Positions 1-8,666 of a stretch of 64,000 nt of DNA are shown here, one piece after another. A program made the position numbers and the translations under genes. This DNA is from Bacteroides mediterraneensis (GTDB lineage Bacteria > Bacteroidota > Bacteroidia > Bacteroidales > Bacteroidaceae), in contig NZ_LT635783.1 in the NCBI RefSeq assembly GCF_900128455.1, positions 2,903,957 through 2,967,956 of the forward strand. The letters are read 5' to 3'. The notes beneath the pieces were generated by a model. That model did not search any database. It saw only the letters and a list, made by a program, of their open reading frames with translations, and had not been told where the DNA came from. Position 1 is the stretch's first letter. Each line of letters starts with the position of its first letter.

Positions 1-1024
1 AGTTCTGCTGCAGGTTCGATATGGTATAGTCCAGCAGCTCCGTCTGGTTCCGGCTGATGCTGAACTCAATGTCGGGATATATCCTTGTGAAATAGTCCGT
101 GGTCTCCTTCAGCTCACGGCGCAGGTTGTCCATGTTCTCCTCGCCCTGCTTGATGATGGCCAGCGTCACCGCCCGCTTTCCTCCTGCCAGCGAGCGCCCC
201 GTCTCGTTGCAGGTAACCGTCTGCACGTCGCAGATGTCCCCCAGCTGCCTCACCTGTCCGTTGCGGTTGAACCAGATCTGCCGCACGTCCTCCGGCGTAC
301 GGAGGATGGAGGCGATGCGGATGTTGTATTCATAATACCCGTCGCGCACCAGCATGCTCCCCGGCTCCACGTTGTTCGACGAGAGGATGTCCTCCAGGTC
401 GGCAATGCCCATGCCCAGGCTCTCCATCCTGCCCATATCCGGCACGATGCGCAGCATCTTCTGCGGCACCCCCGTCATGTCGGCCATGGCCACCTGCGGC
501 AGCTGTTCGATGCGCCGCTTCACCACGTTCTCCGCCAGCGTGCACATCTCCAGAAAGGCATCCCCGTCCGTTTCCCGGTAAGGCACATCCTTCCTCAGCG
601 TCATGTTCAGGTAGAACACCGGGATGTCCGTCGCGCTCGCCTTGACGGCCTTCGGCCTTGCCGCATCCCTGGGCAGGCTGTTCATGGCCGCGTCAATCTT
701 CTCGTTCACCTCGATGAAGGCCAGGTCGGTATCCGTGCCGAAATCGAACGACAGGCGGATGATGCCCGACCCGTCGCGCGTCTCGCTCCGCATCTCGCTG
801 AGCCCCGACACCTGCATGAGCTGCCTTCTCAGTGGAGCCACCATGGTATTCTCCAGCTCGCGGGCCGACGAGTTCTCCCCGCTCACCTGCACGGTGATCT
901 GCGGAATGTCTATGTCCGGAAGCAGCGATACGGGCAGCGAGAAGTAAGTCACCAGCCCAACGATGAAGCAGGCGGTGAAAGCCATGAGTACCGCTATCGG
1001 TCTTTTTATCAGAAATCTTACCAT
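1..1024 (-). CDS. RND efflux pump inner-membrane transporter, N-terminal part (partial at window edge)
   Basis: The reading frame opens at an ATG on the minus strand (1022-1024) and runs off position 1 with no stop, so about 341 residues of a pump that is usually around 1000 residues are present. The N-terminus MVRFLIKRPIAVLMAF, the first transmembrane helix and the following SLPVSLLPDIDIPQITV segment are typical of the HAE-type RND (AcrB/MexB) superfamily, followed by porter-domain sequence. Such pumps export drugs, bile salts or other amphiphiles with proton antiport, together with an adaptor and an outer-membrane channel. The adaptor gene lies 14 bp upstream in the same operon. The substrate cannot be told. 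Confidence 0.9.
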   Translation of the reverse strand, partial: MVRFLIKRPIAVLMAFTACFIVGLVTYFSLPVSLLPDIDIPQITVQVSGENSSARELENTMVAPLRRQLMQVSGLSEMRSETRDGSGIIRLSFDFGTDTDLAFIEVNEKIDAAMNSLPRDAARPKAVKASATDIPVFYLNMTLRKDVPYRETDGDAFLEMCTLAENVVKRRIEQLPQVAMADMTGVPQKMLRIVPDMGRMESLGMGIADLEDILSSNNVEPGSMLVRDGYYEYNIRIASILRTPEDVRQIWFNRNGQVRQLGDICDVQTVTCNETGRSLAGGKRAVTLAIIKQGEENMDNLRRELKETTDYFTRIYPDIEFSISRNQTELLDYTISNLQQN

Positions 1025-1038
1025 AGTACGGACATGTT

Positions 1039-2115
1039 TTAAGGTATCACTTTTACGGGAGCCTCATGCGCAAGGTTCACGTTTCCGGTCACGATGACCT
1101 GTGCCCCTTCCTCCATGCCCTCGCCTGTCACGGTATATTCGGTCATGTTCTCCAGTCCGGTGGTCACATAGTTCCACACCGCCCTGCCGTCCTTCAGGGT
1201 AAACACCACCTGCTTGCCCGTGCGCAGCACCACCGCCGTCTTCGGCACCACAAGCTGGCCGGGAACGGAGCGTTTCACGCTTACACGCACGTTCATGCCG
1301 TCGAACAGTCTTGCACCGCCGTTCACCCTGGCCCTTACGCTCACCAGCCCGTTTTCGTCCACCAGCGGGTTGATTTCCGACACCGTACCGCTGCATGCCC
1401 CGGCTGTCCCGGCAAACAGGGCCACCTCCACCCGGTCTCCCCGCCTGACAAGCGGCAGCTCGCTCTCCAGCACCTTGAAGGCCACCTCCATGCCCCCGCT
1501 TCCTATCACGCGGCAGAAGGGCTTCGTACCGTCCGGACGGTTGAAACCCCGCGTCTCCAGATTGGCCACCACCCCGTCGAACGGTGCGGTGATCACCGCC
1601 TGCTCCAGCTCGAACTTTGCCAGCTCGTATGCCGCACGGCTCTGGCCGTAGCCGCTCTTCACCTCGGCAAGCCGTACTATGTCTTTGGGGATTGACTGCA
1701 TGCGGTCGGGCGCATACCCCTGCCCTATCAGCACGTCCTTCATCTCCAGTTCCGACTGGCGCAGGGCTATCTCCGCCTTCTCCAGGCTGTTCTTCAGGGT
1801 GAACAGGTCGAGTTCGGCTATCTTCTGACCCTTCTTCACCGCATCGCCGTTCTTCACATAGATGTGCGCCACAGGCTCCGAAGTGAGGCGGAACGAAAGG
1901 TCCGCATACTGTGAGGCCGTCACCTTGCCGTTGCTCACCAGCTCATGGTTGAACGTGGTCCTCTTCAGTGTCATTACCGTGACCTCATTCACCTGTGAGG
2001 GCAGAACCGTTTCCACTCCTTCCTTTTCCTTTCCGAAAGTGTCGTCTTTTTTCTCGCTGCAGCCGGCCCACATTCCGGCGGCAAGCAGCAGCACATATAC
2101 GTAGTGTGTTCTCAT
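1039..2115 (-). CDS. RND efflux periplasmic adaptor (membrane fusion protein), lipoprotein
   Basis: The protein has about 358 residues. I chose the ATG at 2115 (MRTHYVYVLLLAAGMWAGC) because it starts directly at an SPII signal peptide with lipobox WAGC; an in-frame ATG five codons upstream is less likely. The body shows the lipoyl/barrel-sandwich halves (around VAHIYVKNGDAVKKGQKIAEL and APFDGVVANLETRGFNR) flanking a short alpha-helical hairpin, then beta-barrel and membrane-proximal domains ending in GMEEGAQVIVTGNVNL. It bridges the inner-membrane pump and an outer-membrane channel. The pump gene follows 14 bp downstream. A TolC-like gene is not visible and may lie outside the window. Confidence 0.9.
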   Translation of the reverse strand: MRTHYVYVLLLAAGMWAGCSEKKDDTFGKEKEGVETVLPSQVNEVTVMTLKRTTFNHELVSNGKVTASQYADLSFRLTSEPVAHIYVKNGDAVKKGQKIAELDLFTLKNSLEKAEIALRQSELEMKDVLIGQGYAPDRMQSIPKDIVRLAEVKSGYGQSRAAYELAKFELEQAVITAPFDGVVANLETRGFNRPDGTKPFCRVIGSGGMEVAFKVLESELPLVRRGDRVEVALFAGTAGACSGTVSEINPLVDENGLVSVRARVNGGARLFDGMNVRVSVKRSVPGQLVVPKTAVVLRTGKQVVFTLKDGRAVWNYVTTGLENMTEYTVTGEGMEEGAQVIVTGNVNLAHEAPVKVIP

Positions 2116-2337
2116 AAATACTTCATTCAAATATGACTTATATTTTATTATTACAAATTATCTACTTTCTGACTCCTTCTAAAGAATAAATGTACCTAAA
2201 TTATATCTATACCCAATTCTCCTTACCGCTAATGCCCCAAATGAGAAATGATGAAATTCTATGTAATCAGATATCCCGTTATTCAGTGTTATAGGCCTGA
2301 TGGTAAAACCGCAGAATGATTAATATTATCTACTTTT

Positions 2338-3444
2338 CTATTCCTCTTGAAACTTAAGATTTTTTGAAACAGACACATTCTTCAAATCATATCTGATTAT
2401 AGAATCAGAATCTGTTACTGCATACAGGAATCTTTGATCTTCATCTACCGTAAACATCCTTATGTTATCACCAAATGGATAATTATATAATAAATTCCCG
2501 TTCCAGTCATAAACCCTCAAAGAACAGTTTTCATTAAACCTTGAATCATTCTCCTTTAATACACTTAACCCACCTGCATAAAGACCAAATATATAATCAT
2601 CCGTACATTTACCCATTTTATAGTATAGACAACGTGAATCAATGTCTTTTACTATACTTGAGTTTATAGATTTACCCTCCGGGATAATCTGTACAACATT
2701 TCCTGATTTTAAATCAGCTATGGAAACCATATCGAAAAATCTATAAAATAATGCAACCTTTGAGCGATCTGGTTTTAATGCCCTGTAAGATTCCTTCAAA
2801 AAAGAATTTATATAAGGAAAATCTTCATATTTCAACCGTTGGGTTATAATGTCCTTATCCGTATTATAAAACTCCCAAAAGAAATTGTTGTCTTTCTTAA
2901 CTCCAGAGCGTAAAGGGTCTTTTGTCATCATCAGATTTAAAGAATCCAAAACATAGACACTATGTGAGGCTAAAAACAGTTCTTTCCCCAAACGGGTCTC
3001 AAATTTATATTGTTTATCATATACCGTCTGTCCTGATTCAAGAGAACGTTTTATGTCAAGAACACCCAGATAATTAGGGTAGGACTGTATTATAACTTTG
3101 GGATTTCCCGACTCTGTATACGATTGTGCTATCAATCCGAAAGTCATAACCTCATTTGGCCCGCTTCCCTTTTTAAGGAAACTTCCCAGATGTTTTAATG
3201 ACAAAGTGCTATATGTCTGTATAATATTTTCATTATGATGTTGTAAAATCAGCAGGAATGTATCCACAACCTGAATATCTGTAGGATAAAGCAAATCTAT
3301 AGGTAATTCCTTCTTTTCAAGTGAAATGACTGTACATGAATCTGTAATATATTTCTGAGCGATATTAGAAGATTTTTCTGTAACTCTATCACATGAAACA
3401 GTAAAAAAGGATATAAGCAGAACTAATAATATAATAGGCTTCAT
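2338..3444 (-). CDS. TolB-like 6-bladed beta-propeller lipoprotein (paralog A)
   Basis: This 368-residue protein starts with an SPII signal peptide (lipobox TVSC, Cys18), so it is probably lipid-anchored in the cell envelope. It belongs to the Bacteroidales TolB-like 6-bladed beta-propeller lipoprotein group (called by resemblance, not by search). The shared hallmark G-x-G-P-x-[ED] is at residues 93-98 (GSGPNE), and the last blade has the FLYAVTDSDS pattern. It lies 142 bp downstream of the NVEALA gene at 3587-3913, with a strong inverted repeat between them, so the two are probably co-transcribed at different levels. Function is unknown; ligand or peptide binding at the surface is an inference. 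Confidence 0.8.
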   Translation of the reverse strand: MKPIILLVLLISFFTVSCDRVTEKSSNIAQKYITDSCTVISLEKKELPIDLLYPTDIQVVDTFLLILQHHNENIIQTYSTLSLKHLGSFLKKGSGPNEVMTFGLIAQSYTESGNPKVIIQSYPNYLGVLDIKRSLESGQTVYDKQYKFETRLGKELFLASHSVYVLDSLNLMMTKDPLRSGVKKDNNFFWEFYNTDKDIITQRLKYEDFPYINSFLKESYRALKPDRSKVALFYRFFDMVSIADLKSGNVVQIIPEGKSINSSIVKDIDSRCLYYKMGKCTDDYIFGLYAGGLSVLKENDSRFNENCSLRVYDWNGNLLYNYPFGDNIRMFTVDEDQRFLYAVTDSDSIIRYDLKNVSVSKNLKFQEE

Positions 3445-3481
3445 CTTTCTTTAAATGATAATGTTAAATAAAAATTTCAAA

Positions 3482-3522
3482 ATAACTTGCGCACTTTGGA
3501 TCTTACCGAATACGCAAGTTAT
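3482..3522 (-). terminator. Intercistronic hairpin between NVEALA gene 1 and propeller A
   Basis: A perfect 10-bp inverted repeat (ATAACTTGCG and its complement) with a 21-nt loop lies between the two genes and is followed on the minus strand by T-rich sequence. It could be a leaky terminator or an RNA-stabilising structure that makes the upstream peptide mRNA more abundant than the downstream lipoprotein mRNA. Confidence 0.5.
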
Positions 3523-3586
3523 AAATGATCTTCTTTAAATCATTAAAACTGTTTTTAAAGTTATTAAATATTCTAATGAGAATAAT

Positions 3587-3913
3587 TTAATATTCACGTA
3601 TACATTCTAGACATTCACTAATTATTGACATACCAGCAGGTTTATGAGATTCTATAGCTCCACATTCTCCGATTCCACCCATTGTAGTTTCAGGACATGT
3701 AGCATAATAATCAATTCCATAATCGGTAGTAAAAACTAAATAACATTGTTTTTTTATCCACTCAGCACAATTAGATTCACTTTGTGCCAATGCTTCTACA
3801 TTAGCCAAAGCCAAGTCTGACATTTCAGCATCCTGCTGTGAAGAATAAACACTATAACCAGCTACCAATGTAAATGCTGTTGCAAATAAAAATTTAAAAA
3901 CTGACTTTTTCAT
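3587..3913 (-). CDS. NVEALA-family small secreted protein 1
   Basis: This 108-residue protein starts MKKSVFKFLFATAFTLVAG, a hydrophobic signal-like segment, followed by the block YSVYSSQQ..EMSDLALANVEALA (residues about 20-43) that defines the NVEALA family of small Bacteroidales proteins. The remainder (44-108) is unlike the two sister proteins except for being Cys-rich, with six cysteines. The shared N-terminal part looks like a leader and the variable tail like the exported cargo. It is followed by propeller lipoprotein A and preceded by a candidate plus-strand small RNA and a decayed DUF1573-like tail. Function is not known. Confidence 0.85.
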   Translation of the reverse strand: MKKSVFKFLFATAFTLVAGYSVYSSQQDAEMSDLALANVEALAQSESNCAEWIKKQCYLVFTTDYGIDYYATCPETTMGGIGECGAIESHKPAGMSIISECLECIREY

Positions 3914-3992
3914 AAAAAATTTTTATTATAGTTGTTTTTATTAATACACTAGAGGAAATAAACCTCAATTCTCTCAATTATGATTTTATAAT

Positions 3993-4000
3993 TAACTTTG
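3993..4000 (+). promoter_or_regulatory. Bacteroides-type -7 element for plus-strand RNA 1
   Basis: TAACTTTG followed by CA fits the Bacteroidales -7 consensus TAnnTTTG. No convincing -33 TTTG lies at the usual distance (TTCT is there instead), so the promoter is weaker on paper than its counterpart at 8998-9029. Confidence 0.4.
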
Positions 4001-4005
4001 CATCG

Positions 4006-4121
4006 GTAACACCTCCTTTGACTTCGTCGATTTTCAATTCTTCGATTGGATGGGTTTAACATGGAGTGGGATATGAAAACAAACGTTTGGTAGACATAGG
4101 TTTCATATCTCCACTTTTTTT
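4006..4121 (+). ncRNA. Candidate small RNA 1, antisense to the NVEALA 1 leader region
   Basis: This plus-strand block is nearly identical to 9035-9132: GCATCGGTAACACCTCCTTT, then TTGGATGGGTTTAACA, then GAGTGGGATATG and TTTCATATCTCCACT. The last two form a hairpin (4065-4115, one bulged base) that ends in a run of T, a good intrinsic terminator on the plus strand. A -7 element lies just upstream. AACACCTCCTTT at 4008-4019 resembles the 3' tail of Bacteroides 16S rRNA, i.e. an anti-Shine-Dalgarno sequence. Copy 1 carries about 19 extra bases after this tail compared with copy 2. The RNA call is an inference. The same block on the minus strand reads as a strong SD followed by a three-codon mini-ORF (Met-Gln-Ser-stop). 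Confidence 0.45.
4064..4121 (+). terminator. Intrinsic terminator of plus-strand RNA 1
   Basis: AGTGGGATATGAAA (4065-4078) pairs with TTTCATATCTCCACT (4101-4115) with a single bulge, followed by seven T residues on the plus strand. No plus-strand coding gene lies upstream for it to end, which supports a separate short transcript. Confidence 0.55.
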
Positions 4122-4126
4122 ATTTC

Positions 4127-4222
4127 TCACTTTCTGACGGTTCCCCAGAAATCCAGAGTACGAATCAGATGTTCGTTCAAGGATGTTTCTTCCACACCCC
4201 GATAAGGACGAAATACACCAGT
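4127..4222 (-). pseudogene. Decayed C-terminal tail, probably of a DUF1573 protein (remnant 1)
   Basis: Read on the minus strand, the segment ends ...RTLDFWGTVRK-stop. The other two NVEALA gene copies have the better preserved tails FTLDFWGTVKK-stop (11881) and FTLGF-stop-GTVK (9143) in the same relative position. Upstream of this tail the frame is soon closed by a stop and I see no further DUF1573 sequence, so this is only a stub. The family name is a judgement from the repeat style; the shared tail is seen directly. Confidence 0.4.
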
Positions 4223-4286
4223 GGCTTATCTGCCTACGGCTCGAATCAATTACCCATACGAAATCGGGAGAAATGATACGGACACG

Positions 4287-4604
4287 CTAGGCAGAAAGAA
4301 TCTCATCAGTGTCTTCGCTACGCCAGTCAAATGAAATAACATACTTCCATTCCGGATAGATAAATGCGTGAAGAAAGCAGATTTCCGGATGCCGGTCAAT
4401 AATGACTGCAAGACTGTTCTTAATTTCCACTCGGTAAGGATAGCGCAGATAGACACTGTCGCAAGAAATAACATTTACCGACGACAGATCTTTCGTCTGC
4501 AGAAAATCCATATAACACGGATATATTTCTTTGGATACAGAATGACATCCATACAAGAACAGGATTACGATAGCAACAAACGGAAACACAGAAATTCCTA
4601 TCAT
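4287..4604 (-). pseudogene. Truncated TolB-like propeller lipoprotein (N-terminal third only)
   Basis: The frame encodes 105 residues: a hydrophobic N-terminus with possible lipobox LYGC, then YPYRVEIKNSLAVIIDRHPE and FLHAFIYPEWKYVISF, which match the first blade of the propeller family. Where paralogs have the G-x-G-P-[DE]-E motif it reads SEDTDEILSA and stops. A full-length paralog has about 340-370 residues, so about two thirds are missing. It lies directly downstream of the IS-split propeller gene. It may still be expressed as a short lipoprotein, but decay is more likely. Confidence 0.6.
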
Positions 4605-4698
4605 ATATTTTATACAAGCATCTGATTTTTTACAAACTCAAGATTAAGTAAAATATGAAACAACTCAAAACAATCGGACATGAAAAAGATTATTAAAG

Positions 4699-5680
4699 TC
4701 ACATGAAATACGTATTTAAATCACTGCAAATACGTACCAACTTATAACCGTTTTCTTCATCCAACGCCAGTGCATAAATGACATTATGCGTCTCGTCCAC
4801 ACAAAAACGTGCCAAACGTTGACCAGTCCGTATTTCCTTAACAACGTTCCCATGCCAGTCAAACAAAATGACCGATTCAGGCTCCATCGCATCTCCTTCC
4901 TTATGTAGCAACGCATAAACAAACTCGTCTCCCGCATAAGCATCTTCAAATCCCAACTGGGTTTTCTCGTTACCTACGACAAATGCCGGGACAGCTCCTT
5001 CTGCCAATCCGTAGACTGGTTCATAAATACATAAAGTCGTATCCATGGTCAATTTCCAGCCTGGTCCTACACTAAACAATTCCAATATTCCGCCAATATA
5101 AGTGGCATTGAACATCCTTGCATAATCAGGTTTAAAGAATGTGCGCGTGTCACTGCTAAATACAGACCAGATTTCCTCCGCATTACCGGTTACATATTCA
5201 GACGGGAAATCCTTATACACGGATGTTATTTGTTTTGTGGCTAAATCGATACAGCCATAACGTAACTTAGGCTGGTTAGCCTTGAGTAAAAACAGGTTTC
5301 CTCCCAGCGGAAGCAAATCGTATATGATAAAAGGTATTTCAGACGGAGGAAGAATGCTGTAATCCATCTTATACTCGGTAAAAGACCAGTCTCTTTCCAG
5401 ATTGGTGTCCAGATTATATGCTACCAATTTGCGCGAAACGCCATCGTAAACATAAAGCGTGTCTTTCCCTGGCGACAAATGAAATTGATTGGCTGACAAA
5501 AGTTCGCCAGGTCCTTGCCCTTTACGGGCAAACTTCCCTTTCGGATTCCCGGACAATGTGTACACATGAAAATAACAATCCTCCATATAGTCCAGTATCA
5601 CGAGTAAAGAGTCTGTACATTCCATCTGCAAAGGGAAACGCCATATGGAAGAGTCGTTCAATGTATGAGCTTCCACGGTG
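4699..5680 (-). pseudogene. IS21-interrupted propeller lipoprotein, 3' fragment
   Basis: This fragment carries the distal 324 codons of a TolB-like 6-bladed propeller protein, including the GQGPGE hallmark, with no signal peptide. Its 5' end is the target-site copy CACGGTG (5674-5680) at the left IS border, where a GTG codon could act as an accidental start. Removing the IS and one target copy joins it in frame to the fragment at 8504-8629, giving a 366-residue lipoprotein of normal family length. Apart from the insertion I see no stop or frameshift, so the event looks recent. Confidence 0.9.
5674..5680. repeat. Target-site duplication, left copy (CACGGTG)
   Basis: The 7-bp sequence CACGGTG borders the left IS end (TGCTGAAAACGG) and is repeated exactly at 8504-8510 after the right end. 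Confidence 0.9.
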
Positions 5681-5762
5681 TGCTGAAAACGGTTGATATC
5701 CGTTCACCCAAAACGGTGATATCCGTTCACTTTTCATACTCTTTACCTATGGCGATGCAAAT

Positions 5763-6518
5763 TTATTGATTTTCGTCTGTAACGTTGCAGTTTTGATGTC
5801 TTTTTTGACGTAAACTGCTGCCTTGTAGCTCGAAGCGCACACTTGTGTGTACCAACCTGTCTAATATTGCATCAGCTGCAGTCGTGTTGCCTTTCATCAC
5901 ATCGTACCAGTTGGCAACCGGCAGTTGTGATATGATGATCGTAGCTTTTTGTCCATGGCGGTCTTCTATAATCTCCATAAAGTCAAGTAACTGTTGTCCG
6001 TCAAGAACTTTCATGCCGAAGTCGTCCAGTATAAGCAGGTCAGTCTGTGCCAGCTTGGCGAAGAAACGATGCAGGGTACTGGATATACGGGCAAGGCTTA
6101 TTTCCTCGAAGAGCCTGTACAGGTTATAATAAGCAACCTTATATCCGTTCATGCAGGCCTGATGACCAAACGCTGTACCCAACCAGCTTTTACCGGTACC
6201 GGCAGCACCCGTAATAAGTATGGATACCCCGTTTTTCACATAGTCACAAGTGGCGAGATTAAGCACTTTCTGCTTGTCCACGCCACGCTTGCTGTCATAG
6301 ATAACTTCGCTTATGGATGCCTGATAACGGAAGTGTGCTTTTTTTATCAGACGGGCATTCCGGCTTTGATTCCGGTTATCCAGTTCAGCCTGTATAAGCA
6401 GTTGCAGACCGTCTTTCAAGGAGAGCGACTCTGCCTGTCGCGTCTCCTGCATGGTAGCCCAGTAATGGGCCATTCCAGGCATCTTAAGGTTTCTTAGAGC
6501 ATTGATAATTTCATCCAT
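5763..6518 (-). CDS. istB: IS21-family helper ATPase IstB
   Basis: This 251-residue protein is a DnaA/DnaC-like AAA+ ATPase. Walker A is ITGAAGTGKSWL, Walker B is DLLILDDFG, and a sensor-type segment follows in KATIIISQLPV. IstB bends target DNA and stimulates the IstA transposase, and may confer target immunity. The gene follows istA by 29 bp in the usual order, and its length is typical of the family. Confidence 0.95.
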   Translation of the reverse strand: MDEIINALRNLKMPGMAHYWATMQETRQAESLSLKDGLQLLIQAELDNRNQSRNARLIKKAHFRYQASISEVIYDSKRGVDKQKVLNLATCDYVKNGVSILITGAAGTGKSWLGTAFGHQACMNGYKVAYYNLYRLFEEISLARISSTLHRFFAKLAQTDLLILDDFGMKVLDGQQLLDFMEIIEDRHGQKATIIISQLPVANWYDVMKGNTTAADAILDRLVHTSVRFELQGSSLRQKRHQNCNVTDENQ

Positions 6519-6547
6519 CGTTATTTGTTTTGAGTGTTAGAAGTCTG

Positions 6548-8110
6548 TCATTTGAACTGTGATTTTCCACGGATATTACAGTGCTGCGGAGGAGCAAAGG
6601 AAGATGAAGGCTGCCCTACACCGGCACACTTGCTCTCTACCAGCGAACGGATAAAGCGGTAGCTGCATCTGTCTACATCCAAGGCTGTCTCGCAGGCTTT
6701 CTGGAAGACGGCCGGATCACTGCTCCTTTGCAGGTTTAGAAGCCCGTCGCAGGTCTTGTAATGAGTCTCCGGAGGCATTGTGGAAGAATAAAATATGCGG
6801 CGGATTACATCTCCAAGTATGCCGGATGCACGCTCGGCACGCTCTATGTATGATTTTGCGCTCATCCCTCTGTATTCCAGGGAGTTGCTTGCAAGATGCT
6901 CCTTTACGATAGTATACTTTCCCCTGTTGTAATCACGTAGGTGAGTGGCTACAAGCTCACCGTCCACATATACTTTTACCAGTGTGCGTGTATATGCGAC
7001 ATGTGCGGTTTTGGATATATACTGATACGGTACTGTATAATAGTGCTGGTCACGTCCAAGATAGATACAGCAGTTGGTTGACACCTTCAAATCGGTATAT
7101 GACACAATCTCAAAATCTCTGTCAGGCAGTGGCATAAGATTTGGCTTGTCTACGGCAAGGAACCGTTCCTCACGCGTGTAAGGATGCTTTTGCATGCGTT
7201 TCTGGTTGTGCGCTTTCATTTTGAGTGAGGCTGCCCGGTTAAGCTCTTCCAGTGAATGGAAGGTTTCATTGCGGAGTTCGGCAAACACACGCATATAGAC
7301 AAGCCTCACGGTCCCTTCCACGTTGCTTTTATCTTTTGGGTGTGCGGGACGTGCCGGTATGATGACCGTGCCATAATGATTGGCCATATCCTCCATTACA
7401 CGGTTAAGCGAAGGCTCATATCTGTCTGTCTTGACAACGGCAGCTTTAAGGTTGTCAGGGACAAGCATCTTTGGTACGCCGCCAAGATGTTTCAGGCACT
7501 GCGTTATGGCATATACAAAGTCTTCTGTACGCTGTGAACGTACGAAGAGGATATAACCGTAGTCGCTTGCAGGCAGAGTGGCTACAAAAGCCTGACACTG
7601 GACGACCTCACCGGTTTCCATGTCAACGTATCCCATAGTATCACCGGCAAAATCGAGGAAAAGCTTTTCGCCGCCCGTACGCATGTCGGCAAGTATGGTG
7701 GATGGCGACTCCTTCCTGGCCTCTGTGTTCTGATTGTAATGAAAACGGAACTGTGTCAGGCTGTAGTGGTCATCCGGATGCTCATTACGGTATTCCTCCC
7801 AAAGCAGCTTCAGCGTGACATGCTTGCGCTTCATCTCCTCCTGAAGATATGGAAGAAGGGCTTTGAATGTTTCAAAACGCTTGTCGCTATATGCAGGATT
7901 GCCGCCCTTGAGACGGTGCTCAAGAATGGGATCATCCAACCTGATAAGTTCATCAAGGCTCAGGCTGTCAGCGTTGACCTTGTTCATGTAGTTGTTCACT
8001 GTCTCCTTGTTCATGCCGATTATATCGGCAGCCTTGCGGTTGGAGATTCCGCTCTTCTTTAGTAGAAGAAGTTGTTTGATCTGGCTCATATTCTTACTTT
8101 TTCCTGCCAT
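6548..8110 (-). CDS. istA: IS21-family transposase IstA
   Basis: This 520-residue protein has an N-terminal helix-turn-helix (SNRKAADIIGMNKETVNNYM, about residues 22-41) and an integrase-core DDE domain: LFLDFAGD supplies the first Asp, LVPDNLKAAV the second, and KDKSNVEGTV the Glu. It catalyses cut-and-paste or circle-mediated transposition with IstB as partner. The gene has no internal stop or frameshift. Its upstream end carries the repeated AACGGATAT motifs that probably bind IstA itself. Confidence 0.95.
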   Translation of the reverse strand: MAGKSKNMSQIKQLLLLKKSGISNRKAADIIGMNKETVNNYMNKVNADSLSLDELIRLDDPILEHRLKGGNPAYSDKRFETFKALLPYLQEEMKRKHVTLKLLWEEYRNEHPDDHYSLTQFRFHYNQNTEARKESPSTILADMRTGGEKLFLDFAGDTMGYVDMETGEVVQCQAFVATLPASDYGYILFVRSQRTEDFVYAITQCLKHLGGVPKMLVPDNLKAAVVKTDRYEPSLNRVMEDMANHYGTVIIPARPAHPKDKSNVEGTVRLVYMRVFAELRNETFHSLEELNRAASLKMKAHNQKRMQKHPYTREERFLAVDKPNLMPLPDRDFEIVSYTDLKVSTNCCIYLGRDQHYYTVPYQYISKTAHVAYTRTLVKVYVDGELVATHLRDYNRGKYTIVKEHLASNSLEYRGMSAKSYIERAERASGILGDVIRRIFYSSTMPPETHYKTCDGLLNLQRSSDPAVFQKACETALDVDRCSYRFIRSLVESKCAGVGQPSSSFAPPQHCNIRGKSQFK

Positions 8111-8168
8111 AGTCGTATTGTATGAAGATTGTTTTCTGCATACAAGATACGGGAAAAGAGTAGCAAGT

Positions 8169-8503
8169 GAACGGACATGCTCCGTTTTTTATGCAGGCAT
8201 TGTCGTTTCTGTGAGAAGGTGAACGGATATGCTCCGTTTTTCGAATGTAAACAACTGATTATTGTATCATTACATTCTTATCTCTGAACGGATATACTCC
8301 GATTTCTGTATACTAAAACGGACATTTTATCGTAATCCAAAACCACTGAACGGATATGCTCCGTTTTTTATGGCGTTTTGTGGCGTTTTTAGCTGAAATG
8401 AACGGATATACTCCGTTTTTCAGGCACTTTTCAAGGCCAATTTAGCGGTAAAACTGGATGGATTAAGCCGTTCAGAGTGGGTGGGGATGCTCCGTTTTCG
8501 GCA
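8169..8503. repeat. IS21 right-end subterminal repeat cluster
   Basis: About six copies of the motif GAACGGATATGCTCCGTTTT and close variants start at 8169, 8221, 8286, 8348, 8400 and 8484, with 52-85 bp between starts. The left end has only two. All sit upstream of istA, so transposase bound here may also control its own gene. Confidence 0.8.
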
Positions 8504-8510
8504 CACGGTG
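8504..8510. repeat. Target-site duplication, right copy (CACGGTG)
   Basis: This is an exact copy of 5674-5680, directly after the right IS end (...TCCGTTTTCGGCA). Confidence 0.9.
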
Positions 8511-8629
8511 CAAATACTATCCGATTTGATACCATTGGAATAATAGACCGACGCATTCTTTTTAGCACATCCAGCAGTGCTCAGAAACACCAATAAAAGC
8601 AAGTAAAAAAACAGCTTCTTCATTTTCAT
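8504..8629 (-). pseudogene. IS21-interrupted propeller lipoprotein, 5' fragment
   Basis: This fragment encodes the first 42 residues (MKMKKLFFYLLLLVFLSTAG, then Cys21 of the lipobox STAGC) up to ...SDSICTV at the target site. Reading then runs into the IS and stops about 27 codons later (near 8420), giving a 69-residue chimera. In frame it continues as EAHTLNDSS at 5673 once the IS is removed. It lies 37 bp downstream of NVEALA gene 2, the usual position of a partner propeller gene. Confidence 0.9.
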
Positions 8630-8666
8630 AAATACACTATAATACTAGTATGACATCACTCTATTT

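Larger units (their letters stand above)
5681..8503 (-). mobile_element. IS21-family insertion sequence (2823 bp)
   Basis: The element carries istA and istB on the minus strand. It has imperfect terminal inverted repeats (left TGCTGAAAACGG; right, read inward, TGCCGAAAACGG; 11 of 12 match), TG/CA ends and a 7-bp direct target duplication. Subterminal repeats of the motif AACGGATAT(G/A)CTCCGTT occur twice inside the left end (5686-5706, 5710-5729) and about six times inside the right end (8169, 8221, 8286, 8348, 8400 and 8484), like the multiple transposase-binding sites of IS21. It appears intact and potentially active. It disrupts a propeller lipoprotein gene. Confidence 0.92.
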
